Assembly: GCA_963696675.1 (NCBI GenBank)
Contig: CAVOLM010000023.1
Coordinates: 1 to 64,000, forward strand
DNA from: DATBVX01 sp963696675
GTDB taxonomy: Bacteria; Pseudomonadota; Gammaproteobacteria; Steroidobacterales; Steroidobacteraceae
DNA length: 64,000 nucleotides
Reading direction: 5' to 3'
The translations under genes were made by a program, and so were the position numbers. Shown here piece by piece: positions 39,389 to 48,033 of the stretch (position 1 is the first letter of the stretch; each line of letters begins with the position of its first letter). The notes below the pieces were generated by a model that saw nothing but the letters and a program-made list of their open reading frames with translations, ran no database searches and was not told where the DNA came from.

Positions 39389-41033
39389 TTCGAATGCTGG
39401 GCATGGGGATCGAATTCGCCGTCTTCTTCACTGAATTCAAGCGGCGCCGTTTCCCAGCTGTGGTACGGCGCCGGCGACGGCAGCTCCCACTCGAGGCCAT
39501 GCGCGCCTTCCCAGACGCTCGTCGGTCGCCTTCGCGCCGCCGCGCACGCACTTCCAGATGATGTACGCGAACAGCAGCTGCGACAGGCCGAAGCCGAACG
39601 CGCCGATCGAGGACACCATGTTCCAGTCGGCGAACTGCGTGGAGTAGTCCGGGATGCGGCGCGGCATGCCGGCGAGGCCGAGGAAGTGCTGCGGGAAGAA
39701 CAGCACGTTGACGAAGATCGTCGACAGCCAGAAGTGCCACTTGGCGAGCTTCATGTCGTACATGTGGCCGGTCCACTTCGGCAGCCAGTAGTAGACGCCG
39801 GCCATGATGGCGAAGATCGCGCCCGGCACCAGCACGTAGTGGAAGTGCGCCACGACGAAGTAGGTGTCGTGGTACTGGAAGTCGGCCGGCACGATCGCGA
39901 GCATCAGGCCCGAGAAGCCGCCGATCGTGAACAGGAACAGGAACGCGAGCGCGAACAGCATCGGCGGCTCGAAGCTGAGCGAGCCCTTCCACATCGTCGC
40001 CGTCCAGTTGAACACCTTCACGCCCGTCGGCACGGCGATCAGCATCGTCGACAGCATGAAGAACAGCTGCGCCGCGAGCGGCATGCCGACCGTGAACATG
40101 TGGTGCGCCCAGACGATGAACGACAGGAACGCGATCTAGGCCGTCGCGTACACCATCGCGTCGTAGCCGAACAGCGGCTTGCGCGAGAACGTCGGGATGA
40201 TCTCCGAGACGATGCCGAAGGCCGGCAGGATCAGGATGTAGACCTCGGGGTGCCCGAAGAACCAGAAGATGTGCTGGAACATCACCGGGTCGCCGCCGCC
40301 GGCCGCGCTGAAGAAGCTGGTGCCGAAGAAGTGGTCGGTGAGCAGCATCGTCACCGCGCCCGCGAGCACCGGCATCACCGCGATCAGCAGGTAGGCGGTG
40401 ATCAGCCAGGTCCAGACGAACAGCGGCATCTTCAGCAGCGTCATGCCGGCGCGCGCATGTTCATGATCGTGACGATCACGTTGATCGCGCCCATGATCGA
40501 CGAGGCGCCCATCAGGTGGATCGCGAAGATCGCCATCGGCAGGCGTCGCCGGTCTGCAGCGACAGCGGCGGGTACAGCGTCCAGCCGCCCGCCGGGCGCG
40601 CCGCCCGGCACGAACAGCGAGCCGATCAGCAGCGTGAACGCGAACGGCAGGATCCAGAAGCTGAAGTTGTTCATGCGCGGCAGCGCCATGTCGGGCGCGC
40701 CGATCTGCAGCGGGATCATCCAGTTCGCGAGCCCGACCCAGGCCGGCATCACGGCGCCGAAGATCATGATCAGCGCGTGCACGGTGGTCATCGATTGAAG
40801 AAGTCCGGGTCGACGAACTGCAGGCCGGGCTTGAACAGCTCGGCGCGGATCACCATCGCCATCGCGCCGCCGATGAAGAACATGATGCACGCGAACACCA
40901 GGTACATCGTGCCGATGTCCTTGTGATTCGTGGTGAACAGCCAGCGCGTGATGCCGCTCGGCTTCTCGTCGTGATGCGCGTGGGCCGCGTGATCGTGGGA
41001 AGCGTGGCTGTGCTTGTCGGCGTACGTTGCCAT
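39385..41033 (-). CDS. ctaD: Cytochrome c oxidase subunit I, frameshifted with an in-frame TAG
   Basis: This is the catalytic subunit with heme a, heme a3 and CuB. The N-terminus has ITRWLFTTNHKDIGTMYLVF; later MNNFSFWILPFAFTLLIGSL and IFAIHLMGASSIMGAINVIV. The active-site blocks are HIFWFFGHPEVYILILPAFG (CuB His and cross-linked Tyr), HDTYFVVAHFHYVLVPGAIF (heme ligands) and TGVKVFNWTATMWKGSLSFE. Frame changes occur near 40795, 40550-40600 and 39515. In addition a TAG at 40138-40136 interrupts YATA-IAFLSFIVWAHHMF without a frame change, where Ala or Ser is expected. All other catalytic residues are present. The stop at 39385 overlaps the next small gene. Confidence 0.92.
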
Positions 41034-41045
41034 ATCGGGTCTCTG

Positions 41046-41950
41046 TCGCGTGGGTACGTTGCGAGTGAGCTTCGGGCGTCTGGGCGACGGTGGTGAGGTT
41101 CGAATCGGGCGCCGCCGCGGTCGCAGGTTCAGCGGGCTTGGCCGCGGCCTTCTGCTCCTCGAGCCAGCTGGCGAAATCCGCCTTGGTCTTCACTTCCACC
41201 ACGATCGGCATGAAGCCGTGGTCGCGACCGCACAGCTCGGCGCACTGGCCGCGGTAAGACGCCCACCTTGTCCTCTTCGACCTTGAACCACAGCTCGTTG
41301 ACGAAGCCGGGGATCGCGTCCTTCTTCATGCCGAAGTCCGGCACCCACCAGGCGTGGATGACGTCGTCGGCGGTGAGCAGCACGCGCACCTTGGTGCCCA
41401 CCGGCACGACCAGCGGGTTGTCGACGTCGAGCAGGTAGTGCTCAACCGTGTTCGGATCGATGCCGGAGTCGAGCTGTCGCGCGTCGTTGCTCGTTCGCGC
41501 AAGCTGCGAGAAGTAGCTGACGCCCTCGTCGAGGTAGTCGTACTGCCACTTCCACTGGTAGCCGGTGACCTTGATGGTGAGCTCCGTGTCGCGGGTGTCT
41601 TCGATCTTGATCAGCGTCCTCGCGGCCGGGACCGCCATGACCACCAGGATGAGGATCGGGCATGATGGTCCAGATGATCTCGACCTTGGTGCTGTGCGTG
41701 AGCTTGCGTCGGCGACCGCGCCCTTCGACTTCCGGAACGTGACGATCGAATAGATCATCACGCCGAACACCACGATCGCGATGGCCACGCACAACCAGAG
41801 GATCATCATGTGCAGGCCGTAGATCTCCGCGCTGAGCTCGGTGACGCCCACCGGCATGTTCAGATCGCGGGCCGCGAATACCGGCGCGGCCCAGGCGAGC
41901 GCCAGAAGCACCAGGACGCGACGCCAGCTGGATGCGAAATTCATGACCAT
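41046..41950 (-). CDS. ctaC: Cytochrome c oxidase subunit II, frameshifted
   Basis: This is the CuA-bearing subunit that takes electrons from cytochrome c. It has a signal peptide (VLVLLALAWAAPVFAARDLN) and two helices (LHMMILWLCVAIAIVVFGVM and ILILVVMAVPAARTLIKIED). Between them SKGAVAD and HSTKVEIIWTIMP are in different frames, so two indels lie near 41665-41705. The cupredoxin domain has KVTGYQWKWQYDYLDEGVSY and VIHAWWVPDFGMKKDAIPGF. After another shift near 41262, GQCAELCGRDHGFMPIVVEV supplies all CuA ligands (Cys, Glu, Cys, His, Met). The exact stop before ctaD could not be found in any frame and is approximate. Confidence 0.9.
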
Positions 41951-41987
41951 TGCGACCTTAAGCTCCCGTTTTGAATTCGAATTGCCG

Positions 41988-42569
41988 TCAGCGCGCCATC
42001 ACCTGATCCACCCCGCGTACTTCGAGGGGCGGTGACTCATTGATCGTGCCAATCACCTGCTTGAGCCGTGCTGCAAGCCCGCGCCGCTCTTCCTCCGTGA
42101 GGAACCCGCCGATCTCGCACGCGCGACCGTGGGATTCGATCAGCAGTCGGCTGGGGTGCAGCGCCGTATACGAGGCGCGAAGTGTAACCTTGGCCCAGTG
42201 CCGAGGAAACACGAGGCACTCATGGGTGGTGCGGGTCTGAAGCTCGACCACGATCTGTGCTGCCGACACGCTTACGCGTTGACGAACGTGTCGCCCGCGC
42301 AGGCTCACCTTCAGCGCCCAGCCGAGCACCAGCATCTCGAGGCCAGCGAACGGGAATACCGGCCAGAATCCCTGCGCGGCGAACAATCCAGCGATCGAGA
42401 AGGACACGGCGCACAGCGATGCAAAGAAAAGGAGTGCCGCAGCCGGTGTCAGGGCGCAGTTGGGGCGCAGCTCCACGCGATAAGTCGGCTCCTGCGCTGC
42501 GCTCGTAGTCGTATCGGTCACAAGTCTCACCGCCCCGCCAGAGCGCGGATGGTAGGCGAAAATTCTCAC
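41988..42569 (-). CDS. DUF2244 domain-containing membrane protein
   Basis: This intact protein of about 180-193 residues has two central helices (AALLFFASLCAVSFSIAGLF and GFWPVFPFAGLEMLVLGWAL) followed by a beta-rich tail with VFPRHWAKVTLRAS and ACEIGGFLTEEERRGLAARL. This is the DUF2244 plan, a family encoded beside cytochrome oxidase genes. The start is ambiguous: the frame opens at 42569, but a GTG at 42530 would give a start closer to family length. It lies 37 bases upstream of ctaC on the same strand and is probably the first gene of the oxidase operon. Confidence 0.8.
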   Translation of the reverse strand: MRIFAYHPRSGGAVRLVTDTTTSAAQEPTYRVELRPNCALTPAAALLFFASLCAVSFSIAGLFAAQGFWPVFPFAGLEMLVLGWALKVSLRGRHVRQRVSVSAAQIVVELQTRTTHECLVFPRHWAKVTLRASYTALHPSRLLIESHGRACEIGGFLTEEERRGLAARLKQVIGTINESPPLEVRGVDQVMAR

Positions 42570-42594
42570 TCACTCAAATACTTAACCGAGCGGC

Positions 42595-43278
42595 TCAGAG
42601 CGTCAGCAGGCCCACATCGAGAAACTCGCTGCTGGTGCTGGCGGAAGGTTGAGCCTGGTGAGGAACGCTTCCGAGCAGGGGGGCCGTAAGCCGCTGCTCG
42701 AGGCTGCGCAAGTTGTCGGACGCACGCTCAAAGTGAGCATCGACACCATTGGCGACCCACCCGACCAGGCGCTGACCGCTGGCTTGGATCGCCTGGGCAG
42801 TCAGGAGCGCGTGATTCAGACATCCGAGGCGCATCCCTACGACCAGCACGACCTTTGCATGAATGGCGCGCGCGAGATCTGCGAATGACTCGCGCTCATT
42901 GAGGGGCGTGAGCCAGCCGCCGGCACCCTCGACGACCACGACATCGGCCAGCCCGGAGAGGATGCGGAATGCGCGCTCGATTTCGCGCAAGTCGATGCGG
43001 GTACCCGCCTCGACCGCGGCGATGTGCGGTGCAACCGCAGGATCGAACGAGTATGGGTTGACGATTCGATATGGGGCGGGCTCGCTCGCCTCGGCCATCA
43101 GTGCGAGTGCGTCCTCGTTGATCCAGCCATCGGCCGTCTGCCGGGCGCCTGACGCAACCGGCTTCATTCCCGCGACCTTGTGGCCGCGCATGCGCAGGGC
43201 GCGCAGGAGCGCTGAGGCGATCAATGTCTTGCCGACACCCGTGTCGGTTCCGGTAACGAAAAGGGCCTTGCGCGGCAT
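42595..43278 (-). CDS. bioD: Dethiobiotin synthetase
   Basis: This ATP-dependent carboxylase closes the ureido ring to make dethiobiotin. It has the P-loop ALFVTGTDTGVGKTLIASAL, the substrate block HKVAGMKPVASGARQTADGW, and the second nucleotide-binding part VVVEGAGGWLTPLNERESFA. At 227 residues and intact it matches the family. It is the last gene of the reverse bioB-F-C-D run, with four bases between it and bioC. Confidence 0.95.
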   Translation of the reverse strand: MPRKALFVTGTDTGVGKTLIASALLRALRMRGHKVAGMKPVASGARQTADGWINEDALALMAEASEPAPYRIVNPYSFDPAVAPHIAAVEAGTRIDLREIERAFRILSGLADVVVVEGAGGWLTPLNERESFADLARAIHAKVVLVVGMRLGCLNHALLTAQAIQASGQRLVGWVANGVDAHFERASDNLRSLEQRLTAPLLGSVPHQAQPSASTSSEFLDVGLLTL

Positions 43279-43282
43279 GTGT

Positions 43283-44164
43283 CTAGAGACGGTCCCGGCG
43301 GGCGATGTCGCTGATAGGCACTCTTACCTCAGTTTCACGCGGGATGGCACCCCAGGCCTGGCCGAGCACCACTTCATAGGTGGCGGGGAGCCGCCCTTCG
43401 ATCCGAAACCTCTCATATCCTTGCGTAACCGCGCTGAACGCGGCGCGGCCGGTAAGCCCGGATGGCCGACCCGCGGTCGCGTTCTGTGCGCCGATCGCCT
43501 TCAGGTCCCGCATCAGCGCGATCGCCGTATCGTATGTCAACGTGAAGCGCTCGACGTCCAGCACCGGCTCCGCGAGGCGAGCACGCATCAGCGCATCGCC
43601 GATGTCGTGCATGTCGATGAAGCGGCTCACGTGCGTGCGCTCATCGACACTGGCCCACGCGGCGCGCAATTCCATGAGCGTATCCGGGCCGAAGGTGCTG
43701 AACGTGACCAGCCCGCGCGGCTTCAGCACGCGCCGGAATTCGCGAAACACCCCATCGGGTTCATCGCACCACTGCAGCATCAGGTTGCTGAAGATGAGGT
43801 CGACGCTCGCATCCGCCAGCGGCATGCGCTCGGCATCCGCACACACGCGCTCGAATCTACGCCGCCAGCCCTGTTGACGATTCGCCTCCCGCAACATTCC
43901 CATCGCGATGTCGAGTGCAATGACGCGGGCGCGTGGAAATCGCTTCTTGAGCTCGCGCGCCGCATGTCCGGTTCCGCATCCCGCATCGACGATGACCTCG
44001 GGCTCGAGTTTCAGATACTCCAGCCGTGAGAGCAGGCGCTGACGGACCTCGGTCTGCAACACCGCCGCCCGGTCGTAGCTGTGGCTCGCGCGCTCGAAAG
44101 CACGGCGCATCTGGCGCCGATCGAGCGCGAAAGGCTCGACGGATGGGTTGCGGGTCGGGCTCAT
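43283..44164 (-). CDS. bioC: Malonyl-ACP O-methyltransferase
   Basis: This SAM-dependent methyltransferase of 293 residues masks the malonyl-ACP carboxyl group so that fatty acid synthesis can build pimeloyl-ACP. The N-terminus has RRAFERASHSYDRAAVLQTE (RxFxRAAxxYDxxA), the SAM motif EVIVDAGCGTGHAARELKKR, and DLIFSNLMLQWCDEPDGVFR, the BioC-specific SNL-LQW block. GLVTFSTFGPDTLMELRAAW follows. The start overlaps the bioF stop (ATGA at 44161-44164). A BioH-type esterase to unmask the product is not in the window. Confidence 0.96.
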   Translation of the reverse strand: MSPTRNPSVEPFALDRRQMRRAFERASHSYDRAAVLQTEVRQRLLSRLEYLKLEPEVIVDAGCGTGHAARELKKRFPRARVIALDIAMGMLREANRQQGWRRRFERVCADAERMPLADASVDLIFSNLMLQWCDEPDGVFREFRRVLKPRGLVTFSTFGPDTLMELRAAWASVDERTHVSRFIDMHDIGDALMRARLAEPVLDVERFTLTYDTAIALMRDLKAIGAQNATAGRPSGLTGRAAFSAVTQGYERFRIEGRLPATYEVVLGQAWGAIPRETEVRVPISDIARRDRL

Positions 44165-45325
44165 GAGGGTTGTCGCAGCGCCTCAGCGAGAGCTTCGACG
44201 AGTCGATCGATTTGCTCGTCGCGATGTGCAGCGGACAATGTGATGCGCAAACGCGCGGTGCCTTCGGGCACGGTGGGTGGACGGATGGCAGTCACCCAGA
44301 ATCCTCGCTCCCACAGCGCTTCGCTCACCGCGAGCGCGCGTACAGCGGTTCCGAGCACGATGGGCTGAATGGGAGTCTGCGAGTCGGCCAGGTCAATTCC
44401 TGCTCCCTGCGCCAGGCTGCGAAAGCGCGCGATGTTGGCGTTGAGTCGCTCGCGTCGCCAGCTCTCCTCGTCTATCAGGCGCAATGCCATGCGGGTCGCA
44501 CATGCGATCCCCGCAGGCAATGCCGTCGTATAAATATGAGTTCGCGCTCTCTGAATGAGGTATTCGATGAGATCCTCGGCACCCGCCACGAAAGCGCCGA
44601 AGGTTCCGAACGCCTTGCCGAGCGTTCCCATCAGGATGGGCACCCGCCGGGCATCGAGCCCGAAGTGCTCGAGCGTGCCGCGACCGCGTCGACCGAGAAC
44701 ACCGATGCCGTGCGCATCGTCCACCATGAGCCACGCCCGTCTTCGCTTGCGCGACCTGCGCGAGCGCATCGAGTGGCGCGATATCGCCGTCCATGCTGAA
44801 CACGCCGTCGGTCATGACGAGCGCGCTGCCGGACTCGAGCTCCGCGAGTCGTGCTTCCAGCGCCGCAGTGTCGCAGTGCGCGTAGCGCGAGAACCGTGCG
44901 CCGGACAGCAGGCCCGCATCGAGGAGCGACGCATGATTCAGCCGATCCTCGATCACGTGGTCGGCACGGCCCACGAGCGCACTCGCGACGCCGATATTCG
45001 CCATGTAACCGGTGGAAAAGAGCAGTGCGCGCTCGCGGCCGGTAAAGGCTGCGAGCTCTTCTTCCAGCGCGTGATGCTCGATGCAGTGACCGGTCACCAG
45101 GTGCGACGCGCCGCTGCCGACGCCATAGCGCGCGGCGGCGTCACGCAGCGCGGCGATGACGCGCGGATGATGTGCGAGGCCGAGATAGTCATTGCTGCAG
45201 AAGACGGTGCGTCGTGAGCCTTCGACGACTGCTACGACGCCGTCAGCGTCCTGCGGCCATTCCTGCACGACGCGACGGCGCCGATACAGGTGGCGCCTGC
45301 GCAGATCGTCGAGGGTTTCACGCAA
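44161..45325 (-). CDS. bioF: 8-amino-7-oxononanoate synthase, one frameshift
   Basis: This PLP enzyme condenses pimeloyl-ACP with alanine. The N-terminal part includes TVFCSNDYLGLAHHPRVIAA, GVGSGASHLVTGHCIEHHAL and ALVMTDGVFSMDGDIAPLDA. After a break near 44750 come AWLMVDDAHGIGVLGRRGRG and the PLP-lysine block ILMGTLGKAFGTFGAFVAGA. The open frame extends to 45382, inside bioB, but a TTG at 45325 just ahead of the conserved RETLDDLRRRHLYRRRR gives the usual length of about 387 and a short overlap with the bioB stop; I prefer it. No rival biotin-pathway transaminase (bioA) is nearby. Confidence 0.92.
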
Positions 45326-46298
45326 TGCAGGGCTCAGGCTCGACTCCGAGGCGCGCGAAGAGCTCCTGGTCGTGGGCGACATCGGGGTTTCCGGTCGTCA
45401 GCAGCTTCTCGCCGTAGAAGATCGAGTTGGCGCCGGCGAGGAAACACAGCGCCTGCAGCTCATCACTCATCTCGCTGCGCCCCGCGGACAGGCGCACGTG
45501 TGCTTTCGGCATCAGGACGCGCGCCACCGCGATCGCGCGCACGAATTGCAGCGGATCGAGCCGCGGGGTGCCATCGAGCGGTGTGCCCGGTACCTGCACC
45601 AGTTGATTGATCGGTACGCTTTCGGGGTGTTCCGGGAGCGTCGCAAGCGTGTGCAGAAGCTTGGCGCGGTCGAGTTCGCTTTCGCCCATGCCGAGAATCC
45701 CGCCGCAGCACACCTTGATTCCCGCGGCTCTCACCGCGGCGAGCGTATCGAGTCGATCCTGGTAAGTGCGCGTGGTGATGATCTTCTCGTAGTGCTCAGC
45801 GGAACTGTCCAGATTGTGGTTGTAGTAATCGAGGCCGGCGGCCTTGAGCTCCTCAGCCTGCTCGGCGGTCAGCATGCCGAGCGTGGCGCAGGTCTCCAGG
45901 CCCAGCGCGCGCACTTCACGCACCATCGCCGCGATCTGGGTGAGCTCACGTGCCTTCGGGCTGCGATACGCGGCGCCCATGCAAAAGCGGGTGGCGCCCG
46001 CCTGCCGTGCGGCTTTGGCCCGCTCGACGACGGTATCGACATCCATCAGCGCCTCGCGCTCGACGCCGGTGTGGTAGCGAATGCTCTGCGGGCAGTAGGC
46101 GCAGTCCTCGGGGCAACCACCGGTCTTGATGCTGAGAAGCGTGCTGACCTGCACCTGGTTGGGCGCGTGGTGCGCGCGGTGGGTCTGCTGGGCGAGGAAT
46201 ATGAGGTCGGCGAACGGCAGCGCGAACAGGCCGCGCACCTCCTCGAGCGTCCAGTCGTTGCGAATCGTGCCAGGGGTTACGGACAGCATGTTGCTCAT
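45318..46298 (-). CDS. bioB: Biotin synthase
   Basis: This radical-SAM enzyme inserts sulfur into dethiobiotin. The 4Fe-4S cysteines are in LSIKTGGCPEDCAYCPQSIR (CxxxCxxC), followed by AKAARQAGATRFCMGAAYRS and DYYNHNLDSSAEHYEKIITT. The Cys and Arg ligands of the 2Fe-2S cluster region are covered by KVCCGGILGMGESELDRAKL and LMPKAHVRLSAGRSEMSDEL. The gene is intact, 326 residues. It is the first gene of the bio operon; a BirA-operator-like palindrome lies 80-112 bases upstream. Confidence 0.97.
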   Translation of the reverse strand: MSNMLSVTPGTIRNDWTLEEVRGLFALPFADLIFLAQQTHRAHHAPNQVQVSTLLSIKTGGCPEDCAYCPQSIRYHTGVEREALMDVDTVVERAKAARQAGATRFCMGAAYRSPKARELTQIAAMVREVRALGLETCATLGMLTAEQAEELKAAGLDYYNHNLDSSAEHYEKIITTRTYQDRLDTLAAVRAAGIKVCCGGILGMGESELDRAKLLHTLATLPEHPESVPINQLVQVPGTPLDGTPRLDPLQFVRAIAVARVLMPKAHVRLSAGRSEMSDELQALCFLAGANSIFYGEKLLTTGNPDVAHDQELFARLGVEPEPCIA

Positions 46299-46369
46299 TC
46301 GATTCGACCCGTTTGCGGCGCATTTGCCGCATGGCAGCCGCGAAGATGCCGCGCAGTATTTGGTGAGCG

Positions 46370-47116
46370 ATGAAACTCTGTCAACCTGGACGACAACGAT
46401 TGGTTAACGGATGGCTACTTCGTGTACAGGGCCTGATCCTGCCGCCGAGCTGCGTCCTGTGCGGCGAGCGCGGACAGCCGCCAGTCTTCGACCTGTGCCG
46501 GCCCTGCGCCGCAGACCTGCCCTTGAACCTGTACGCCTGCCGTCGTTGCGCCGCGCCACTCACGGTGACGGGCGCTCTCATCTGCGGGCGTTGTCTGCGT
46601 CAGGCGCCGTACTTCGATTGCGCGTTCGCGCCGTTTCGGTATGCGTATCCGCTCGACCAATTGATCCGTGCTTTCAAGTATCGGGGGATACTTTCCTATG
46701 GACGTGTGCTCGGAAATCTGCTGGCGGATCGCTTGTCGGTGCGGCAGGCACCCATGCCTGAGCTGATCGTACCGGTGCCGCTCCATCCCCTGCGGCAGCG
46801 AGAGCGGGGGTTCAACCAGGCGAGCGAGCTGGCGAGGCCGATCAGCCAGCGCCTGAACGTGCAATTCGACGCGCGCCTGTGTCGACGCATCCGCGCGACC
46901 GCCGATCAAACCGAGCTCGATGCTCGTGCACGTCGTCGAAACGTGCGGCGTGCGTTCGAGGTGAGCGGCAGCATCCGCCTGCGACACGTCGCAGTGCTCG
47001 ACGACGTGCTGACTACGGGCAGCACGGCCAATGAAATGGCGCGCGCGCTCAAGCGCGCCGGCGTCGAGACGGTGGAAATCTGGGCGGCAGCGCGCGCTCA
47101 GCCGGTGAACACGTAG
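46370..47116 (+). CDS. comF: ComF-family phosphoribosyltransferase-like protein
   Basis: This 248-residue double-zinc-ribbon/phosphoribosyltransferase protein is homologous to ComFC/GntX, linked to DNA uptake. Cys pairs are in LPPSCVLCGERG, FDLCRPCAA, YACRRCAAPL and LICGRCLRQA. The PRPP loop is VAVLDDVLTTGSTANEMARA, with RERGFNQASELARPISQRLN upstream. The open frame starts with ATG 46370, but that places a putative BirA operator in the coding region; the conserved part begins around LVNGWLLRVQGLILPPSC, so a TTG at 46400 is also possible. Divergent from bioB, and convergent with ubiA (19-base overlap of 3' ends). Confidence 0.85.
   Translation: MKLCQPGRQRLVNGWLLRVQGLILPPSCVLCGERGQPPVFDLCRPCAADLPLNLYACRRCAAPLTVTGALICGRCLRQAPYFDCAFAPFRYAYPLDQLIRAFKYRGILSYGRVLGNLLADRLSVRQAPMPELIVPVPLHPLRQRERGFNQASELARPISQRLNVQFDARLCRRIRATADQTELDARARRRNVRRAFEVSGSIRLRHVAVLDDVLTTGSTANEMARALKRAGVETVEIWAAARAQPVNT
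46378..46410. promoter_or_regulatory. Candidate BirA operator
   Basis: Two half-sites, CTGTCAACC and GGTTAACGG, flank a 15-base spacer. The known BirA operator is TTGTWAACC-N14/15-GGTTWACAA. The inner AACC/GGTT cores, the GT-x-AAC pattern and the spacer length all match; seven of nine positions are symmetric. It lies upstream of bioB in the bioB-comF divergent region, exactly where such a site is expected, so biotin-dependent repression of the bio operon is inferred. No birA gene is in the window. Confidence 0.6.
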
Positions 47117-48033
47117 TCCAGCAGTAGGCCGATGAACACCAGCATCCCGAAATAGTTGTTGTTGTTGAAGGCGCGAAAACACTCTTCGGGCTCGCGGCGA
47201 CGGATCAGCCATTGCTGCCATGCGAAGCACAACGCTCCCGCCGCGAGGCCCGCCAGGTACCAGTGGCCGTAGTGCTTCTCACGCCCGACGAGCACCAGTG
47301 CGAACAGCACCATGAGCTGCATGACGCCGATCAGCATTCGGTCTGCATCCCCGAACAGGATCGCGCTCGACTTGATGCCGAGCCTCTTGTCGTCCTCGCG
47401 ATCGACCATCGCGTAGAGCGTGTCGTAGACGCCGGCCCACAGCACCGCCGCGCAGAACATGACCCAGGCGATCTTCGGTACGGCTCCGGTCTGCGCGGCG
47501 AACACCATCGGCACCGCGATGCCGAACGCTGCGCCGAGATAGAACTGCGGCACCGGGAAGAAGCGCTTGAGGAACGGATAGCTCAAGGTGAGCGCGCCGC
47601 CGACGACTCCGTAGAGCTGTGCCAGTGGGTTCAATGTAAAGAGCAGCCCCACCGCGAGCAGGCACAGCACCAGGAAAAGCAGCAGTGCTTCGGCTGGCGT
47701 GACCCGTCGCGCCGCCAGCGGACGATCGCGGGTGCGCGACACGAATGGATCCAGGTCGCGGTCGGCGTAGTCGTTCATCACGCAGCCGGCCGAGCGCATG
47801 ATCAGGGTGCCGAGCAGGAACACGATGAAGGTGCGCTCATCCGGGCGCGCATCACTCGCCACCCAGAAGGCCCACAACATCGGCCACATGAGCAGCCAGA
47901 TGCCGATCGGCCGGTGCAGGCGCATGAGCAGCGCGTACTCACGCAGCGTCGCGTTCACGCGCGGCAGGGAGGAAATCAACGGCCACGAGCGCAACGACTG
48001 GCGCAATTGCAGAAAACGTGCGGCCGCGTTCAT
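47098..48033 (-). CDS. ubiA: 4-hydroxybenzoate octaprenyltransferase
   Basis: This membrane prenyltransferase of ubiquinone synthesis is intact. The start ATG at 48033 (MNAAARFLQLRQSLRS) overlaps the recG stop; the frame opens 12 codons earlier within recG. LLMRLHRPIGIWLLMWPMLW precedes the Asp-rich motif GCVMNDYADRDLDPFVSRTR (NDxxDxxxD) with RDRPLAARRVTP, the arginine-rich sequel. The second motif region is VYDTLYAMVDREDDKRLGIK (DxxxD). At 311 residues it is slightly longer than E. coli UbiA (290). Nine helices are expected. Confidence 0.96.
   Translation of the reverse strand: MNAAARFLQLRQSLRSWPLISSLPRVNATLREYALLMRLHRPIGIWLLMWPMLWAFWVASDARPDERTFIVFLLGTLIMRSAGCVMNDYADRDLDPFVSRTRDRPLAARRVTPAEALLLFLVLCLLAVGLLFTLNPLAQLYGVVGGALTLSYPFLKRFFPVPQFYLGAAFGIAVPMVFAAQTGAVPKIAWVMFCAAVLWAGVYDTLYAMVDREDDKRLGIKSSAILFGDADRMLIGVMQLMVLFALVLVGREKHYGHWYLAGLAAGALCFAWQQWLIRRREPEECFRAFNNNNYFGMLVFIGLLLDYVFTG

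Noticed and set aside
39026..40798. 590-residue forward frame antisense to ctaD
   Set aside because: Extremely rich in Arg, His, Glu and Gln with no domain; it mirrors the reverse-strand oxidase gene, whose catalytic motifs are unmistakable.
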